Assembly: GCA_022823225.1 (NCBI GenBank) | Contig: JAJDXM010000081.1 | Span: 1-64,000 of the forward strand | From: Gemmatimonadota bacterium | GTDB lineage: Bacteria > Gemmatimonadota > Gemmatimonadetes > Longimicrobiales > Gaopeijiaceae | Direction of reading: 5' to 3' | DNA: 64,000 nt | Part shown: in pieces, positions 50,914 to 59,593 of the stretch | How positions within the stretch are numbered: position 1 is the stretch's first letter | How the letters are laid out: the number at the start of each line of letters is the position of its first letter | Notes under the pieces: model-generated | Seen by the model: only the letters and a program-made list of their open reading frames with translations | Told to the model about the DNA's origin: nothing | Database searches by the model: none | Position numbers and translations under genes: made by a program

Positions 50914-50964
50914 GGGGGCGTCTGGCAGCAGGGGCACCCCGGATGGAGGCTGTCTGGTTTTTTC

Positions 50965-51019
50965 TTCCCGATCGGGAAAATTTCAAGGGGTTTTAGCCAA
51001 TTCTATTCCCGATCGGGAA
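50965..51019. promoter_or_regulatory. Two identical 14-bp palindromes 41 bp apart
   Basis: TTCCCGATCGGGAA occurs at 50965-50978 and again at 51006-51019, both perfectly self-complementary and each followed by AT-rich AAATTT/GATTTTT. The centre-to-centre distance of 41 bp is about four helical turns, suited to cooperative binding. The region lies between two gene ends, so neither flanking gene would start here. It looks like an operator without its gene, such as an XRE-antitoxin operator left after deletion. Confidence 0.55.
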
Positions 51020-51141
51020 GATTTTTCCGGACATGCTGCGGGAAGGAACCCTGGGGCGGTTGCCAGCGTGCGGGACGCACCTCCGGCGGCTGCCGAGCGT
51101 GCGGACGTGGAGCGGACACTCGCGTTTTGAGGTGGGTTCGT

Positions 51142-52269
51142 TCAACGCGTCGCCTCGTTCAACACCTGCACGAACTCGTCGATCTCGTCCGCCGTGTTGT
51201 AGAAGTGCGGACTCGCGCGGACCACGCCGGGACGGCTGTCGACGATGATGTCCCGCTCGGCAAGATGTCCCACCGCGGACTCCGGCCGGGGGTGCGGGAT
51301 CGTGATCACCGCCGAGCGGGTTGCCGGTGAGTCGCTGACCCGCGGAGTGAATCCCGCCGCGCGGGCGCCATGCACCAACCGGTCGGTGAGTGCGATATTC
51401 CGGGCCCGGATCGCCTCCATGCCAACTTCGTCGACGATCTCCTGGCCGCCCAGCGCGGTGTGCACGGTGGCGAGGCCCGGCGTACCGAGTTCGAAGCGGC
51501 GCGCGTCTGGGTGGTAGCGGAATTCTCCGGGGTTGAAGTCGAACTGGTCCCGGCTGGCGAACCAGCTGGTGATGCGGGGTTCCAACGTGGGAATGAGTGC
51601 TTCGCGGGTGTACAGGTAAGCAAGACCGGTGCCGCCGCAGAGCCACTTGAGCGGGCCGGCCGTGTAGAAATCGACGTCGGTGGCGGGCAGATCGACGGGG
51701 ACCTGGCCCGCACCCTGGTAGCCATCGATCAGGCTGTACGCGCCGGCGCGCCGGGCGATGTCGGCGATGGCCCCGAGATCCTGGATGGCCCCCGTCGTGA
51801 AGAAGACGTGACTGGTGGCGATCGCCAGGGTGCGGTCGTCGACCGCGTCGGCGAACTGCTGCGGGTCGATGTGGACGCCGTCCGGGCTTTCCAGCACGAC
51901 CATCTCGGCGTCCGGGCGGACCTTCCACTGGTAGAGAAGGGTGGGGAAGTCCAGCGCCGTCGTGACGATGCGGTTGCGCACGGTCCAGTCCAGGCTGGAC
52001 GCGATCGCGGCCAGACAGGCCGAAGTGGAGGGCATGAGCGCAACGGTGCCGGGTGGGGCGGCGAAGAGGGACTCGACCCGTCCGCGCAGTTCGCCAAGCC
52101 GTTCCCACCAGTGATCATACCACGCAGACGCGCCAAAACCATGCCACTGTGCAACGAAATCCTGCAGCCGGGCCTCGGCGCGGGTGGACAGCGCGCCGAG
52201 CGAGCACGAATTCAGGTAGTTCCGGCGCTGCAGGATCGGGAAGGAGGCGCGGATCCGGTCGATGTTCAT
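51142..52269 (-). CDS. Class V aminotransferase/kynureninase-fold PLP enzyme
   Basis: A 375-residue cytoplasmic PLP enzyme. Motifs: YLNSCSLGALSTRAEARLQ near 18, LMPSTSACLAAIASSLDW near 76, SHVFFTTGAIQDLGAIA near 152, YSLIDGYQGAGQVPVDL with the PLP-stacking Asp, and TAGPLKWLCGGTGLAYLY with the Schiff-base Lys near 200. The C-terminal domain (RIVDSRPGVVRASPHFYNT type) is normal. Resembles kynureninase/cysteine desulfurase-like proteins; substrate unknown. ATG 52269 (MNIDRIRASFP) matches the usual family start; ATG 52305 lacks a usable ribosome site. Divergent from queG. Confidence 0.85.
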   Translation of the reverse strand: MNIDRIRASFPILQRRNYLNSCSLGALSTRAEARLQDFVAQWHGFGASAWYDHWWERLGELRGRVESLFAAPPGTVALMPSTSACLAAIASSLDWTVRNRIVTTALDFPTLLYQWKVRPDAEMVVLESPDGVHIDPQQFADAVDDRTLAIATSHVFFTTGAIQDLGAIADIARRAGAYSLIDGYQGAGQVPVDLPATDVDFYTAGPLKWLCGGTGLAYLYTREALIPTLEPRITSWFASRDQFDFNPGEFRYHPDARRFELGTPGLATVHTALGGQEIVDEVGMEAIRARNIALTDRLVHGARAAGFTPRVSDSPATRSAVITIPHPRPESAVGHLAERDIIVDSRPGVVRASPHFYNTADEIDEFVQVLNEATR

Positions 52270-52342
52270 GGCAGGGAAAATGGGCGGTTGCGATTCCAAT
52301 GTCATCCTTGGGGCACGGGCGCGGCCGATGTATCATCCGGTC

Positions 52343-53473
52343 ATGGAACACATCCGGACGGGCGGGACCGGGGCGGGTGCGGGTCCTCGCGCAAGGACGG
52401 ACTGGGCCGTCGAGCAGGCGCGCGCCCTCGGCTTCGACATGGCGGGGGTCGTGGCGGAGGGGCGCAGCCGCCACCTGGACCGCTTCCGCGAATGGCTCGC
52501 AGCGGGGATGCACGGCACGATGGACTATCTTGCGCGACCGGACGCGGTGCGGCGCCGGGGCGACCTCGATTTCACCATGCCGGCATTTCGCAGCGCTCTG
52601 GTCGTCGCCCACTCCTACGCCGGCCCGAACCCCACCACCTCACCCCGCGACCCTGCCCGCGCGATCTTCGCCCGCTATGCGCGCGGCCGCGACTACCACC
52701 ACGTCATCGCGGAGAAGCTGGAGGAGCTGGGGCACCGCCTCGAACGCGCGGCCGGGCACGCCGTGCGGTGGCGCGTCTACGTCGATACCGGGCCCCTGCT
52801 GGAACGGGAACTTGCCGCGCGCGCCGGCCTGGGCTGGTTCGGCAGGAACACCATGCTGATCCACCCGCAACGCGGGTCGTACTTCTTTCTGGGCGTGCTC
52901 CTCACCGACCTGGCGCTGGAGCCCGGCACACCCTTCGCCGACGACCACTGCGGCACCTGCCGGCGCTGCCTCGACGCCTGCCCGACCGGCGCGCTGCTCG
53001 GCCACGACGACTCCGGCGCCCCCGTGATGGACGCGGCCCGCTGCATCTCCTACCTCACCATCGAACTGAAGGGGCCCATTCCCGTGGAGTTGCGGCCCGC
53101 CATCGGCAACCGCGTCTACGGCTGCGACATCTGCCAGGAGGTCTGCCCCTGGAACGAGAAGTTCTCGGCGCCGGCGACCGAGCCCGGCTACGCCCCGCGC
53201 GCGGACCTGGACGGCGCGGCGCTCGTCGGCCTGGCCGAGCGGCTGCTGGCGATGTCCGGCAAGGCCTTCCTGCGCGAGTTCCGTGAGTCTCCCGTCTCGC
53301 GGGCACGGCGCAACGGCCTGCTGCGAAACGTCTGCGTGGCGCTCGGGAACTGGGGTGCGGAGGAGGCGCTGCCGATTCTGGAGCGCGCGTCCCGCGACCG
53401 GTCGGCGCTGGTGCGCGAGCACGCAGAGTGGGCGCTGGAGCGGATCCGCACGGGCGCGAGTGGGGAGTCCTGA
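52343..53473 (+). CDS. queG: Epoxyqueuosine reductase QueG
   Basis: A 376-residue Fe-S/cobalamin enzyme that reduces epoxyqueuosine to queuosine in tRNA. The cobalamin-binding N-terminal domain (about 20-190) includes GMHGTMDYLARP and ARYARGRDYHHVI. Two 4Fe-4S cluster motifs follow: CGTCRRCLDACPTGAL near 206 and CDICQEVCPWN near 265, then a HEAT-like C-terminal extension (LPILERASRDRSALVREHAEWAL). Start 52343 or 52328 are both possible; neither has a strong Shine-Dalgarno site. The tail precedes the Phd-PIN pair. Confidence 0.93.
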   Translation: MEHIRTGGTGAGAGPRARTDWAVEQARALGFDMAGVVAEGRSRHLDRFREWLAAGMHGTMDYLARPDAVRRRGDLDFTMPAFRSALVVAHSYAGPNPTTSPRDPARAIFARYARGRDYHHVIAEKLEELGHRLERAAGHAVRWRVYVDTGPLLERELAARAGLGWFGRNTMLIHPQRGSYFFLGVLLTDLALEPGTPFADDHCGTCRRCLDACPTGALLGHDDSGAPVMDAARCISYLTIELKGPIPVELRPAIGNRVYGCDICQEVCPWNEKFSAPATEPGYAPRADLDGAALVGLAERLLAMSGKAFLREFRESPVSRARRNGLLRNVCVALGNWGAEEALPILERASRDRSALVREHAEWALERIRTGASGES

Positions 53474-53485
53474 CATCAGTTGTCC

Positions 53486-53514
53486 TTGAACATGTACATC
53501 CAGTTGTCCATATT
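53486..53514 (+). promoter_or_regulatory. Promoter of the Phd-PIN operon with direct repeats
   Basis: TTGAAC (53486-53491), a 17-base spacer and CATATT (53509-53514) give a sigma-70-like promoter. CAGTTGTCC occurs twice (53477-53485 and 53501-53509), 24 bases apart, and ACATGTACAT lies between; Phd-type antitoxins bind such repeats. The start would be near 53521, so the antitoxin ATG at 53522 would be leaderless. Confidence 0.45.
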
Positions 53515-53521
53515 CATGTCC

Positions 53522-53770
53522 ATGAACAAGGTCAACATTGCCGATGCCCGATCGAATCTGTCGCGCTACCTGGCCCGGGTGGAGGCTGGTGAGATCATCA
53601 CCCTCTGCCGCCGCAACGTCCCCATCGCCGAGATCCGTCCCATCCGCACGGAGGCGGCCGAGCAGCGGCCGGTCGGGATAGACCGGGGAATGACGGTGCC
53701 GTCGAGCTTCTTCGAACCGCTTCCGGACGAAGTCATTCGCGCCTTCGAGCGCAGTCCCGAAGAGCCATGA
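53522..53770 (+). CDS. Phd/YefM-type antitoxin
   Basis: An 82-residue antitoxin. Residues 1-50 (NKVNIADARSNLSRYLARVEAGEIITLCRRNVPIAEIRPI) show the Phd/YefM N-terminal fold that dimerises and binds operator DNA; the C-terminal tail (PSSFFEPLPDEVIRAFERS) binds and blocks the toxin. MSMNKV or a further upstream ATG are alternatives; ATG 53522 matches the family start. It is followed by the PIN toxin at 34 bases. Confidence 0.85.
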   Translation: MNKVNIADARSNLSRYLARVEAGEIITLCRRNVPIAEIRPIRTEAAEQRPVGIDRGMTVPSSFFEPLPDEVIRAFERSPEEP

Positions 53771-53804
53771 CGGGTTGCAGGACATCCATGACAGGCAGCA
53801 GGCC

Positions 53805-54191
53805 ATGAAGCTGCTCGTCGACACCTGCACCTTTCTGTGGCTGGCCGCGGACGACCCGGAGCTTTCGTGCACGGCCCGCTCCGCCTGCCGCGATCCGGCC
53901 AACACCGTCTACCTGAGCGCGCTCTCGGCCTGGGAGATCGCGATCAAGCACCGCATCGGGCGGCTGCCGCTGCCCGAGTCCCCACGGCGCTACATTCCCG
54001 GCCGGCGCCAATGGCTCCGTCTCGAACCGCTGCCCTTCGACGAAGCGGCGGCCGCCCTCGACGCCCGTCTGCCCCCGCTCCACACCGACCCCTTCGACCG
54101 GGGACTGGTCTGTCAGTCCATACACCACGGCATGACCATCGTCACCCCGGACGACACGATCGCCTGCTACCCCGCACCCGTCCTATGGTAA
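53805..54191 (+). CDS. PIN-domain toxin ribonuclease
   Basis: A 128-residue PIN toxin of the Phd-associated type: MKLLVDTCTFLWLAADDPEL with the first acidic residue, SALSAWEIAIKHRIGRL with the conserved Glu, DPFDRGLVCQSIHHG with an Asp and a final TPDDTIACYP. Expected to cleave RNA and be neutralised by the upstream Phd-like protein. It starts with ATG 53805; the upstream frame extension is not needed. The last codons overlap the next gene's ATG by seven bases, so translation of the deacylase is coupled to the toxin. Confidence 0.88.
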   Translation: MKLLVDTCTFLWLAADDPELSCTARSACRDPANTVYLSALSAWEIAIKHRIGRLPLPESPRRYIPGRRQWLRLEPLPFDEAAAALDARLPPLHTDPFDRGLVCQSIHHGMTIVTPDDTIACYPAPVLW

Positions 54192-55933
54192 GTAGAGCCC
54201 GCACACCGTCCGCCCTCGCAGTCGGCCTCCTCGTACTCGCAGCAGCCACCACCTCCGCCCACGCCCAGCATTTCGATCTCCTCATCCGCGGCGGCATGGT
54301 GCTCGACGGCAGCGGGAGCCCCGCATTCGCCGCCGACATCGGCATCGACGGCGACGAAATCGTCGCGATCGGTCGGCTCGCCGGCGCCACCGCGGAGCGC
54401 GTCATCGACGCCGCCGGGAAGTACGTCGTGCCCGGGTTCATCGACATGCACTCGCACGCCGACCGCGTCTTCGCGTCGGACAACATCGAGGGGCGGCGCG
54501 CCCACAACCTGGTCATGCAGGGCATCACCACCTCGGTCTTCGGTCCCGACGGGCGCAACCCCGTATGGCCGATCTCGGCCGAGATGGATGCGTACCGGAC
54601 GCCTGGGGTCGCGACCAACGTGGTGCCGATGGTGGGGCACGGGACCGTGCGCGGGATGGTCATGGGAGACGACTACGAGCGCCCCGCGACGGACGAGGAG
54701 ATCGCCGAGATGGCCGCGCTCGTGCGCGGCGCGATGGAGGACGGGGCGTGGGGGCTCGGCGCCGGTCCCGAGTACCGGCCGGGGCGGTTCAGCACCACCG
54801 AAGAGCTGATCGCGCTGGCGAAGGAGGTCGCGCCCTACGCCGGCTTCTACTACTCCCACCAGCGCAGCCAGTCGCCGCTTCCGCTCTGGCAGCTCCCCTC
54901 GATGGTGGACGCCCAGCCGCTCACCGGCACCGAGGGCATGCGGGAGACGATCGAGATCGGCCGCGCGGCGGGGATCCGGGTGGTCGGGACGCACATCAAG
55001 GCCAAGGGCACCGACACCTGGGGCCATTCGCAGACCGACATCCTCATGATCGAGGCCGCCCGGCAGGACGGCGTGGATGTCTACCTCGACCAGTACCCCT
55101 ACGAGACCTTCGGGGGCGGGCCCGTCGACGTGATCCCCGACTGGGGCTACGCGCCCCCCGGGACCGACCGCTCAGGGGGAACCGACTCGCCGCTCTGGCG
55201 CGACGAAGACCTCATGAGCCGCCCGAAGGACAACCTGCGGGCCAACCTGGCGGATCCGGTGGCCGCGGCCGAACTGGAACGCGACACCGAGTACATCCTC
55301 AGGCTTCAGGGCGGCGCCGGCCGCCACATCGTCTTGGCCGCCCCGGACTTCCCGGAGATGGTCGGCCGCACCCTCGACGAAATCGCCGCCGAGGCGGGCC
55401 GCACCCCCTTCGAGCAGCTCGTGCACTTCGCGCTGGAATCGACCAGCCTTCCGCCCGGCGGCATTCGCTTCCGCCCGGTCGCCGGCCACCGCTTCGACAT
55501 CGAGAACTACATGCGGCAGGAGTACACGGCGACGTCCACGGACGGCTTCGTGTCCCTCCAGACCCGGCCCGGTCAGCACCCGCGTTCCTACGGCGCCTTC
55601 GTGCGCAAGATTTCGCACTACGTGAAGGAGCGCGAAGCGATCACGCTGCCCTTTGCGATCCGCTCGTCCACCGGGCTGCCCGCCCAGATCATCGGCCTGC
55701 GCGACCGGGGGTATCTGCGCGAAGGCAACAAGGCCGACATCGTCGTCTTCGACTACGACGAACTATCGGCACCCGCCACGATCATGGAACCCGACCTGTA
55801 TCCGACTGGTATTGAGTATGTGTTAACCAACGGACAGTTCACCGTGGACGGCCGCCGGCCTACCGGCGCCCTGCCCGGGGAGGTCCTCGATCGGCGGGAG
55901 AGGGACTCGGCCGCCAAAGGAGTAAGCGAATGA
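54185..55933 (+). CDS. Exported N-acyl-D-amino-acid deacylase-like amidohydrolase
   Basis: A 582-residue metal-dependent hydrolase with signal peptide (ALAVGLLVLAAATTSAHAQ). Metal motifs are GFIDMHSHADRVF near 81, THIKAKGTDTWGHSQ near 276 (a Lys/His pair) and a C-terminal GLRDRGYLREGNKADIVVFDYD near 505 seen in D-aminoacylases. The N-terminal composite beta domain starts FDLLIRGGMVLDGSG. It releases D-amino acids from N-acylated forms, for example from peptidoglycan or D-amino-acid-rich material. The start overlaps the PIN toxin gene by seven bases and its stop overlaps the barrel gene (ATGA). Confidence 0.88.
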   Translation: MVSRARTPSALAVGLLVLAAATTSAHAQHFDLLIRGGMVLDGSGSPAFAADIGIDGDEIVAIGRLAGATAERVIDAAGKYVVPGFIDMHSHADRVFASDNIEGRRAHNLVMQGITTSVFGPDGRNPVWPISAEMDAYRTPGVATNVVPMVGHGTVRGMVMGDDYERPATDEEIAEMAALVRGAMEDGAWGLGAGPEYRPGRFSTTEELIALAKEVAPYAGFYYSHQRSQSPLPLWQLPSMVDAQPLTGTEGMRETIEIGRAAGIRVVGTHIKAKGTDTWGHSQTDILMIEAARQDGVDVYLDQYPYETFGGGPVDVIPDWGYAPPGTDRSGGTDSPLWRDEDLMSRPKDNLRANLADPVAAAELERDTEYILRLQGGAGRHIVLAAPDFPEMVGRTLDEIAAEAGRTPFEQLVHFALESTSLPPGGIRFRPVAGHRFDIENYMRQEYTATSTDGFVSLQTRPGQHPRSYGAFVRKISHYVKEREAITLPFAIRSSTGLPAQIIGLRDRGYLREGNKADIVVFDYDELSAPATIMEPDLYPTGIEYVLTNGQFTVDGRRPTGALPGEVLDRRERDSAAKGVSE

Positions 55934-56661
55934 TTCACGCCACACTGAAGCGACCCGGTACAGCGGCACTCCTGCCGGCGGCGTTCCTGGCCGCGCTGGC
56001 CGTCCCCGGAGAGGCAGGCGCCCAGCTCCCGGGCCGCGTCGGGGGCGAGGGATTCATGTGGGGCCAGGTGGCCGCACCCGTCGGTGAGTTCAACAACCAC
56101 GTGGAACTCGCGGGCGGATTCGGGCTGGGCGGGCTTCTCTACCTGAACGACCAGCGTTACGCGGCGCTGCGTGTGGAGGGCAACCTGGTCATCTACGGCT
56201 CGGAAACCATCCGCACGCCGCTGAGCCCCACCGTTCCCTTCGTCGATGTCGACGTCAGAACCACCAATTCAATCCTGTCGGCCGGAGTGGGGCCGCAGGT
56301 TTTCCTCACCACGGGTCCGATCAGGCCCTACATCTTCGGCACCGTCGGCCTGTCCTACTTCGTCACCGAGACGAGCGTGCAGGGGGACTACGACGAGGAG
56401 CCGTTCGCCTCCACGACCAACTTCGACGACCTCAACCTGTCGCTGGGCGGGGGCGGCGGGCTTTCCGTAGGCTTCTACCAGGGAGAGGTTGCGCTGAATC
56501 TGGACCTGTCCGTGGCCTACAGCCACAATGGCCTGACGGAATACCTGACCAAGGGCGACCTGCGCCGCCTGCCGCGTGGCGGATGGGTGGCGGACCCCAT
56601 CCTGAGCGACGCGAACCTGATGACCTACCGCGTGGGGATCTCGGTCGGACCGGGCTGGTAG
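55930..56661 (+). CDS. Outer-membrane beta-barrel protein
   Basis: A 243-residue exported barrel: signal peptide to about residue 34 (AGAQLPG), then strands such as GGEGFMWGQVAAPVGEF, FGLGGLLYLNDQRYAALRVEG, SAGVGPQVFLTTGPIRPYIFG, SLGGGGGLSVGFYQG and a final YRVGISVGPGW. Size and pattern fit an 8-stranded OmpA/OmpW-type barrel. It is translationally coupled to the deacylase gene, suggesting it helps the uptake of its products. Confidence 0.75.
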   Translation: MIHATLKRPGTAALLPAAFLAALAVPGEAGAQLPGRVGGEGFMWGQVAAPVGEFNNHVELAGGFGLGGLLYLNDQRYAALRVEGNLVIYGSETIRTPLSPTVPFVDVDVRTTNSILSAGVGPQVFLTTGPIRPYIFGTVGLSYFVTETSVQGDYDEEPFASTTNFDDLNLSLGGGGGLSVGFYQGEVALNLDLSVAYSHNGLTEYLTKGDLRRLPRGGWVADPILSDANLMTYRVGISVGPGW

Positions 56662-56671
56662 CGGGGCGGGC

Positions 56672-58705
56672 CTATCTCTCGTTGGCCAGCCGCCGCACCG
56701 CGGTCATGAGCTCGCGGACCTTCGCGGCGTCCGCTGCGTCCGGAGCCGCCTCGCGCAGCGTCCGGGCCAGAGCGACAAGGCGGTCCCCCCGATCCGATCC
56801 GGCCGCGGCTTCGGCCCCATCAAGTGCCTGCCGGGCCGACGCGATCCCGGAGGCCCCGAGCCCGCCCAACCGATCCAGCTGGTCCAGATACGCGCGCGCC
56901 AGCGCAAAGGTGGCAGGCCATTCATAGACCGGCTGCCCCTGCGAGTTCAGGTGCGTCAGATGCACCGAGTTGGCCGCGTCGATCTCGTTCTGCGTCAGCA
57001 CTTCGCTCGGGACGAGCTCGAAGACGTCGAGTCCGCGGGCGATCTCGGAGTTGACGATCACGCCGTTGTACCAGTAGACCGACCAGCTGCCGGCGCTCTG
57101 CATCCGCTCCGGGTTGAGCGGGCCGCGGTCGTGGTAGGCGATCTCGACGGGGTTCTTCGGGTCCGTCCAGTCGATCAACGAGATGCCGCCCTGGTACCAG
57201 CCCTGGATCATGATGTCGCGGCCGGGGATCGGGATGAGCGAACCGTTGTGCGCGACGCAGTTCTCCAGCGAGGACTGGGGGGCGGGCAGCTTGAAGTAGC
57301 TCTGGAAGACCATCTCGCCGTCTTCGATCGTGAAGATGGCGTTGGCGCCCCATTCCATGGGGTCGTCGTAGCGGCACTTCGGCGAGCCGCCGCCGCCCCA
57401 CTCGTCGGTGAAGAGCACCTTGCTGCCATCGTTGCTGAAGGTGGCCGAGTGCCAGTAGGAGAAGTTTGAGTCGGCGACCGCCGCGAGGCGGAAGGGGTTG
57501 GCGGGGTCGGAGATGTCAAGGAGCAGTCCGTAGCCGCCGCAGGCGCCGCCTGCGAGGCCTATCGCGGGATAGACGGTGATGTCGTGGCACTGGGTCGGGC
57601 CCGGACGGGGGCCCTGATTCGGTTGCCGCTGGGCCATGCGTTCCGCTGCCTGGGCCGCTGCTGCCGCATCTTCATCGGCGAGCATGGATCGCAGTGTCGC
57701 GCTGTCGGCGGCGGTGGGGGCGCCTTCACCACCCCGCGCGGCGACGATCTGCTCCAGCCTGCGCTGGACGACCTGCTCCGGCAACACCCGAAGCCGGCCG
57801 TTCCGCTCCTGCACGAACGCACCCCGGTCCCGCGCGGCTTCGGCCTCGGCCTGCGCCGCTTCCTGCTCCCGGATGTCGGCGGGCGACAGTCCGTGGCGCG
57901 GCGGCGCGACCAGGTCCTGGAAGATTCGGGGCGAGGTCACGATCGCTGCCTCCTGGGGGTTGTCCACCGGGACGCGGATCACCTCGATCCGGAACAGCGC
58001 CGAGTTGGGGTCTTCGTCGGGGGACAGCCCCGAGCATCCGGGAAGCTCCTCCGGTGGCCGCACCGACGACGATCCGGAGACGTAGATGTAGACATTGTCC
58101 TCATCGCCGGGGTGCTCGAGCACGGTGTGGGTGTGCGAGCCCCGGCACGTCTGCACATTCGCGACGTACTCCGGGTTCCGGATGTCGCTGATGTCGAAGA
58201 TGCGGATGCCGCGCAGCCGTTCGTGGCTGACCGCCTCCGGAACCCCCTGGTCGCCGCAGTCCAGCCGCCCGCCCCGTCCCTCGCCGGAGACGAAGAGCAG
58301 GTGCCTGTAGACGGAAACGTCGCTCTGCGAGGCCGGGCAGACGTAGGTGATCACCGAGGCCGGGTTCCGGGGATCGGAGATGTCCCACACCTGGATTCCG
58401 TTGTAGTTGCCCTGAATGGCGTAGTTGCCGGTGAAGGCGAGGTCGGAGTTGGTGCTGCCGACGAACGGCTCTTCGGACGGCGTGGTCGACAGCATGCGCA
58501 TGTTCCAGATCGCCTCGCCGGCGTCGAAGAACCCCGGCGCGAGACCGACCCGCGGGTCGGGCGTGGGGGGGTTGACGCTTAGGCGGCTGACTGCGGCGTC
58601 CGAAGCACAACCGGACAACGTGGCCGCCACGGCCGTGAGAAGGAGGAGCGCGGGCAGGCGCGGTGCGAACCGGGTACGGGCTTTCGCGGGGGACATCGTG
58701 GTCAT
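56672..58705 (-). CDS. LVIVD-repeat lipoprotein, copy C
   Basis: A 677-residue lipoprotein (LLLLTAVAATLSGC; Cys near 33). The propeller has the LVIVD-type repeats shared with copies A and B: NSDLAFTGNYAIQGN, GIQVWDISDPRNPA, GSHTHTVLEHPGDEDN, CHDITVYPAIGLAGGAC, WHSATFSNDGSKVLFTDEW and NCVAHNGSLIPIPGRDIM. A charged helical linker separates the blades around residues 265-350. A helical C-terminal region ends AVRRLANER. Conserved His/Cys positions hint at metal binding or catalysis but no known site is recognised. Last gene of the operon, 18 bases after DUF305. Confidence 0.87.
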   Translation of the reverse strand: MTTMSPAKARTRFAPRLPALLLLTAVAATLSGCASDAAVSRLSVNPPTPDPRVGLAPGFFDAGEAIWNMRMLSTTPSEEPFVGSTNSDLAFTGNYAIQGNYNGIQVWDISDPRNPASVITYVCPASQSDVSVYRHLLFVSGEGRGGRLDCGDQGVPEAVSHERLRGIRIFDISDIRNPEYVANVQTCRGSHTHTVLEHPGDEDNVYIYVSGSSSVRPPEELPGCSGLSPDEDPNSALFRIEVIRVPVDNPQEAAIVTSPRIFQDLVAPPRHGLSPADIREQEAAQAEAEAARDRGAFVQERNGRLRVLPEQVVQRRLEQIVAARGGEGAPTAADSATLRSMLADEDAAAAAQAAERMAQRQPNQGPRPGPTQCHDITVYPAIGLAGGACGGYGLLLDISDPANPFRLAAVADSNFSYWHSATFSNDGSKVLFTDEWGGGGSPKCRYDDPMEWGANAIFTIEDGEMVFQSYFKLPAPQSSLENCVAHNGSLIPIPGRDIMIQGWYQGGISLIDWTDPKNPVEIAYHDRGPLNPERMQSAGSWSVYWYNGVIVNSEIARGLDVFELVPSEVLTQNEIDAANSVHLTHLNSQGQPVYEWPATFALARAYLDQLDRLGGLGASGIASARQALDGAEAAAGSDRGDRLVALARTLREAAPDAADAAKVRELMTAVRRLANER

Positions 58706-58723
58706 CGTACGCTTCCTGACTGG

Positions 58724-59458
58724 TTAGTGGATTGGTCCACCCATCGCCTCCAGCATCTTCTGCATGCGGTCGATCTCGGAGCCCTGATCGGCCTGGATGT
58801 CGGAGGCGAGCTTGAACACAAAGTCGTCCTGGGCGGCGCCATCGGTGGCGAAGAGCTCCAGGACCATCGTCACGGCACCCTCGTGGTGCATGATCATGTA
58901 CTCGAGGAAGAGGCGGTCGAAGTCGCGCCCGCGCGCGTGCCGCAGCTCGTCCAGCTGTTCGTCGGTCAGCATCCCGGGCATGTGCATGGCGTGCGCGGGG
59001 CCGTGAATCATCAGATGGCCGTCCTCGATGTGGATCTCGGGGACTTCCTGGTCGCGGTCGCGCAGCCACTCCTGCATGATGTTGATCTCGTCCTTCTGCG
59101 CATTGATGATCCGGGCGCAGAGCGTCTGAATCGTCTCACTGGCGCCGTTCTCCGGCGCGAACCCGGACATGACGAGCGCCTGCGCGTGATGGTTGATCAT
59201 CCCCGTCATGAAGTGGACGTCGGCCTCGTGGAAGTGCATGAGGGCGCTGTCCGCGCGGGCCCGGTAGATGGCCTCGAGGCGCGCGGCGGTTGCCGCGTCG
59301 GGGCGGGTGACGGGAGGGACGGGTTCGGTGGGTGGGACGACTTCGGCGGCGGGGACCGCCGGTACGGGAGCTTCGGCTGCGGGTGTGGAACCCGTTCCTG
59401 CCGCGCAGCCGCTCGCTGCCACGGGCAGGATCACGAGAAAGAGATTACGGCTGTTCAT
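58724..59458 (-). CDS. DUF305 family lipoprotein
   Basis: A 244-residue lipoprotein (ILPVAASGC; Cys near 18), Pro/Ala-rich linker to about 50, then a DUF305 domain: DVHFMTGMINHHAQALVMSGFAP near 80, INAQKDEINIMQEWL near 115 and a second FLEYMIMHHEGAVTMVLEL near 192. The MxxHH-type motifs form the ferritin-like four-helix family, some of which (CopM) bind copper or silver. Start ATG 59458 or TTG 59464. It lies between LVIVD copies B and C and after a strong hairpin; the shared context suggests joint function with the LVIVD proteins. Confidence 0.87.
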   Translation of the reverse strand: MNSRNLFLVILPVAASGCAAGTGSTPAAEAPVPAVPAAEVVPPTEPVPPVTRPDAATAARLEAIYRARADSALMHFHEADVHFMTGMINHHAQALVMSGFAPENGASETIQTLCARIINAQKDEINIMQEWLRDRDQEVPEIHIEDGHLMIHGPAHAMHMPGMLTDEQLDELRHARGRDFDRLFLEYMIMHHEGAVTMVLELFATDGAAQDDFVFKLASDIQADQGSEIDRMQKMLEAMGGPIH

Positions 59459-59538
59459 AGGCAAATCATGGTTTGACCGCGATGGACACCCGGCCCACGC
59501 GGTGCTGAGTGAGCGTCCGACTCCATATCATAGGCGCG

Positions 59539-59583
59539 CCGGTCCCGCGCTCGCCAGTCCCGGAGGGGCGAGCGCGGGACCGG
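59539..59583 (-). terminator. Perfect 17-bp hairpin between LVIVD copy B and DUF305
   Basis: CCGGTCCCGCGCTCGCC (59539-59555) is the exact inverse complement of 59567-59583, with an 11-base loop. It lies 11 bases downstream of the copy B stop. Without a U-tract it may be a rho-dependent or attenuating terminator, an mRNA stabiliser, or a processing site that changes the ratio of DUF305 to LVIVD products. TATGAT (59527-59532, complement) just after could be a -10 for DUF305. Confidence 0.55.
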
Positions 59584-59593
59584 GCGGCCTGTC

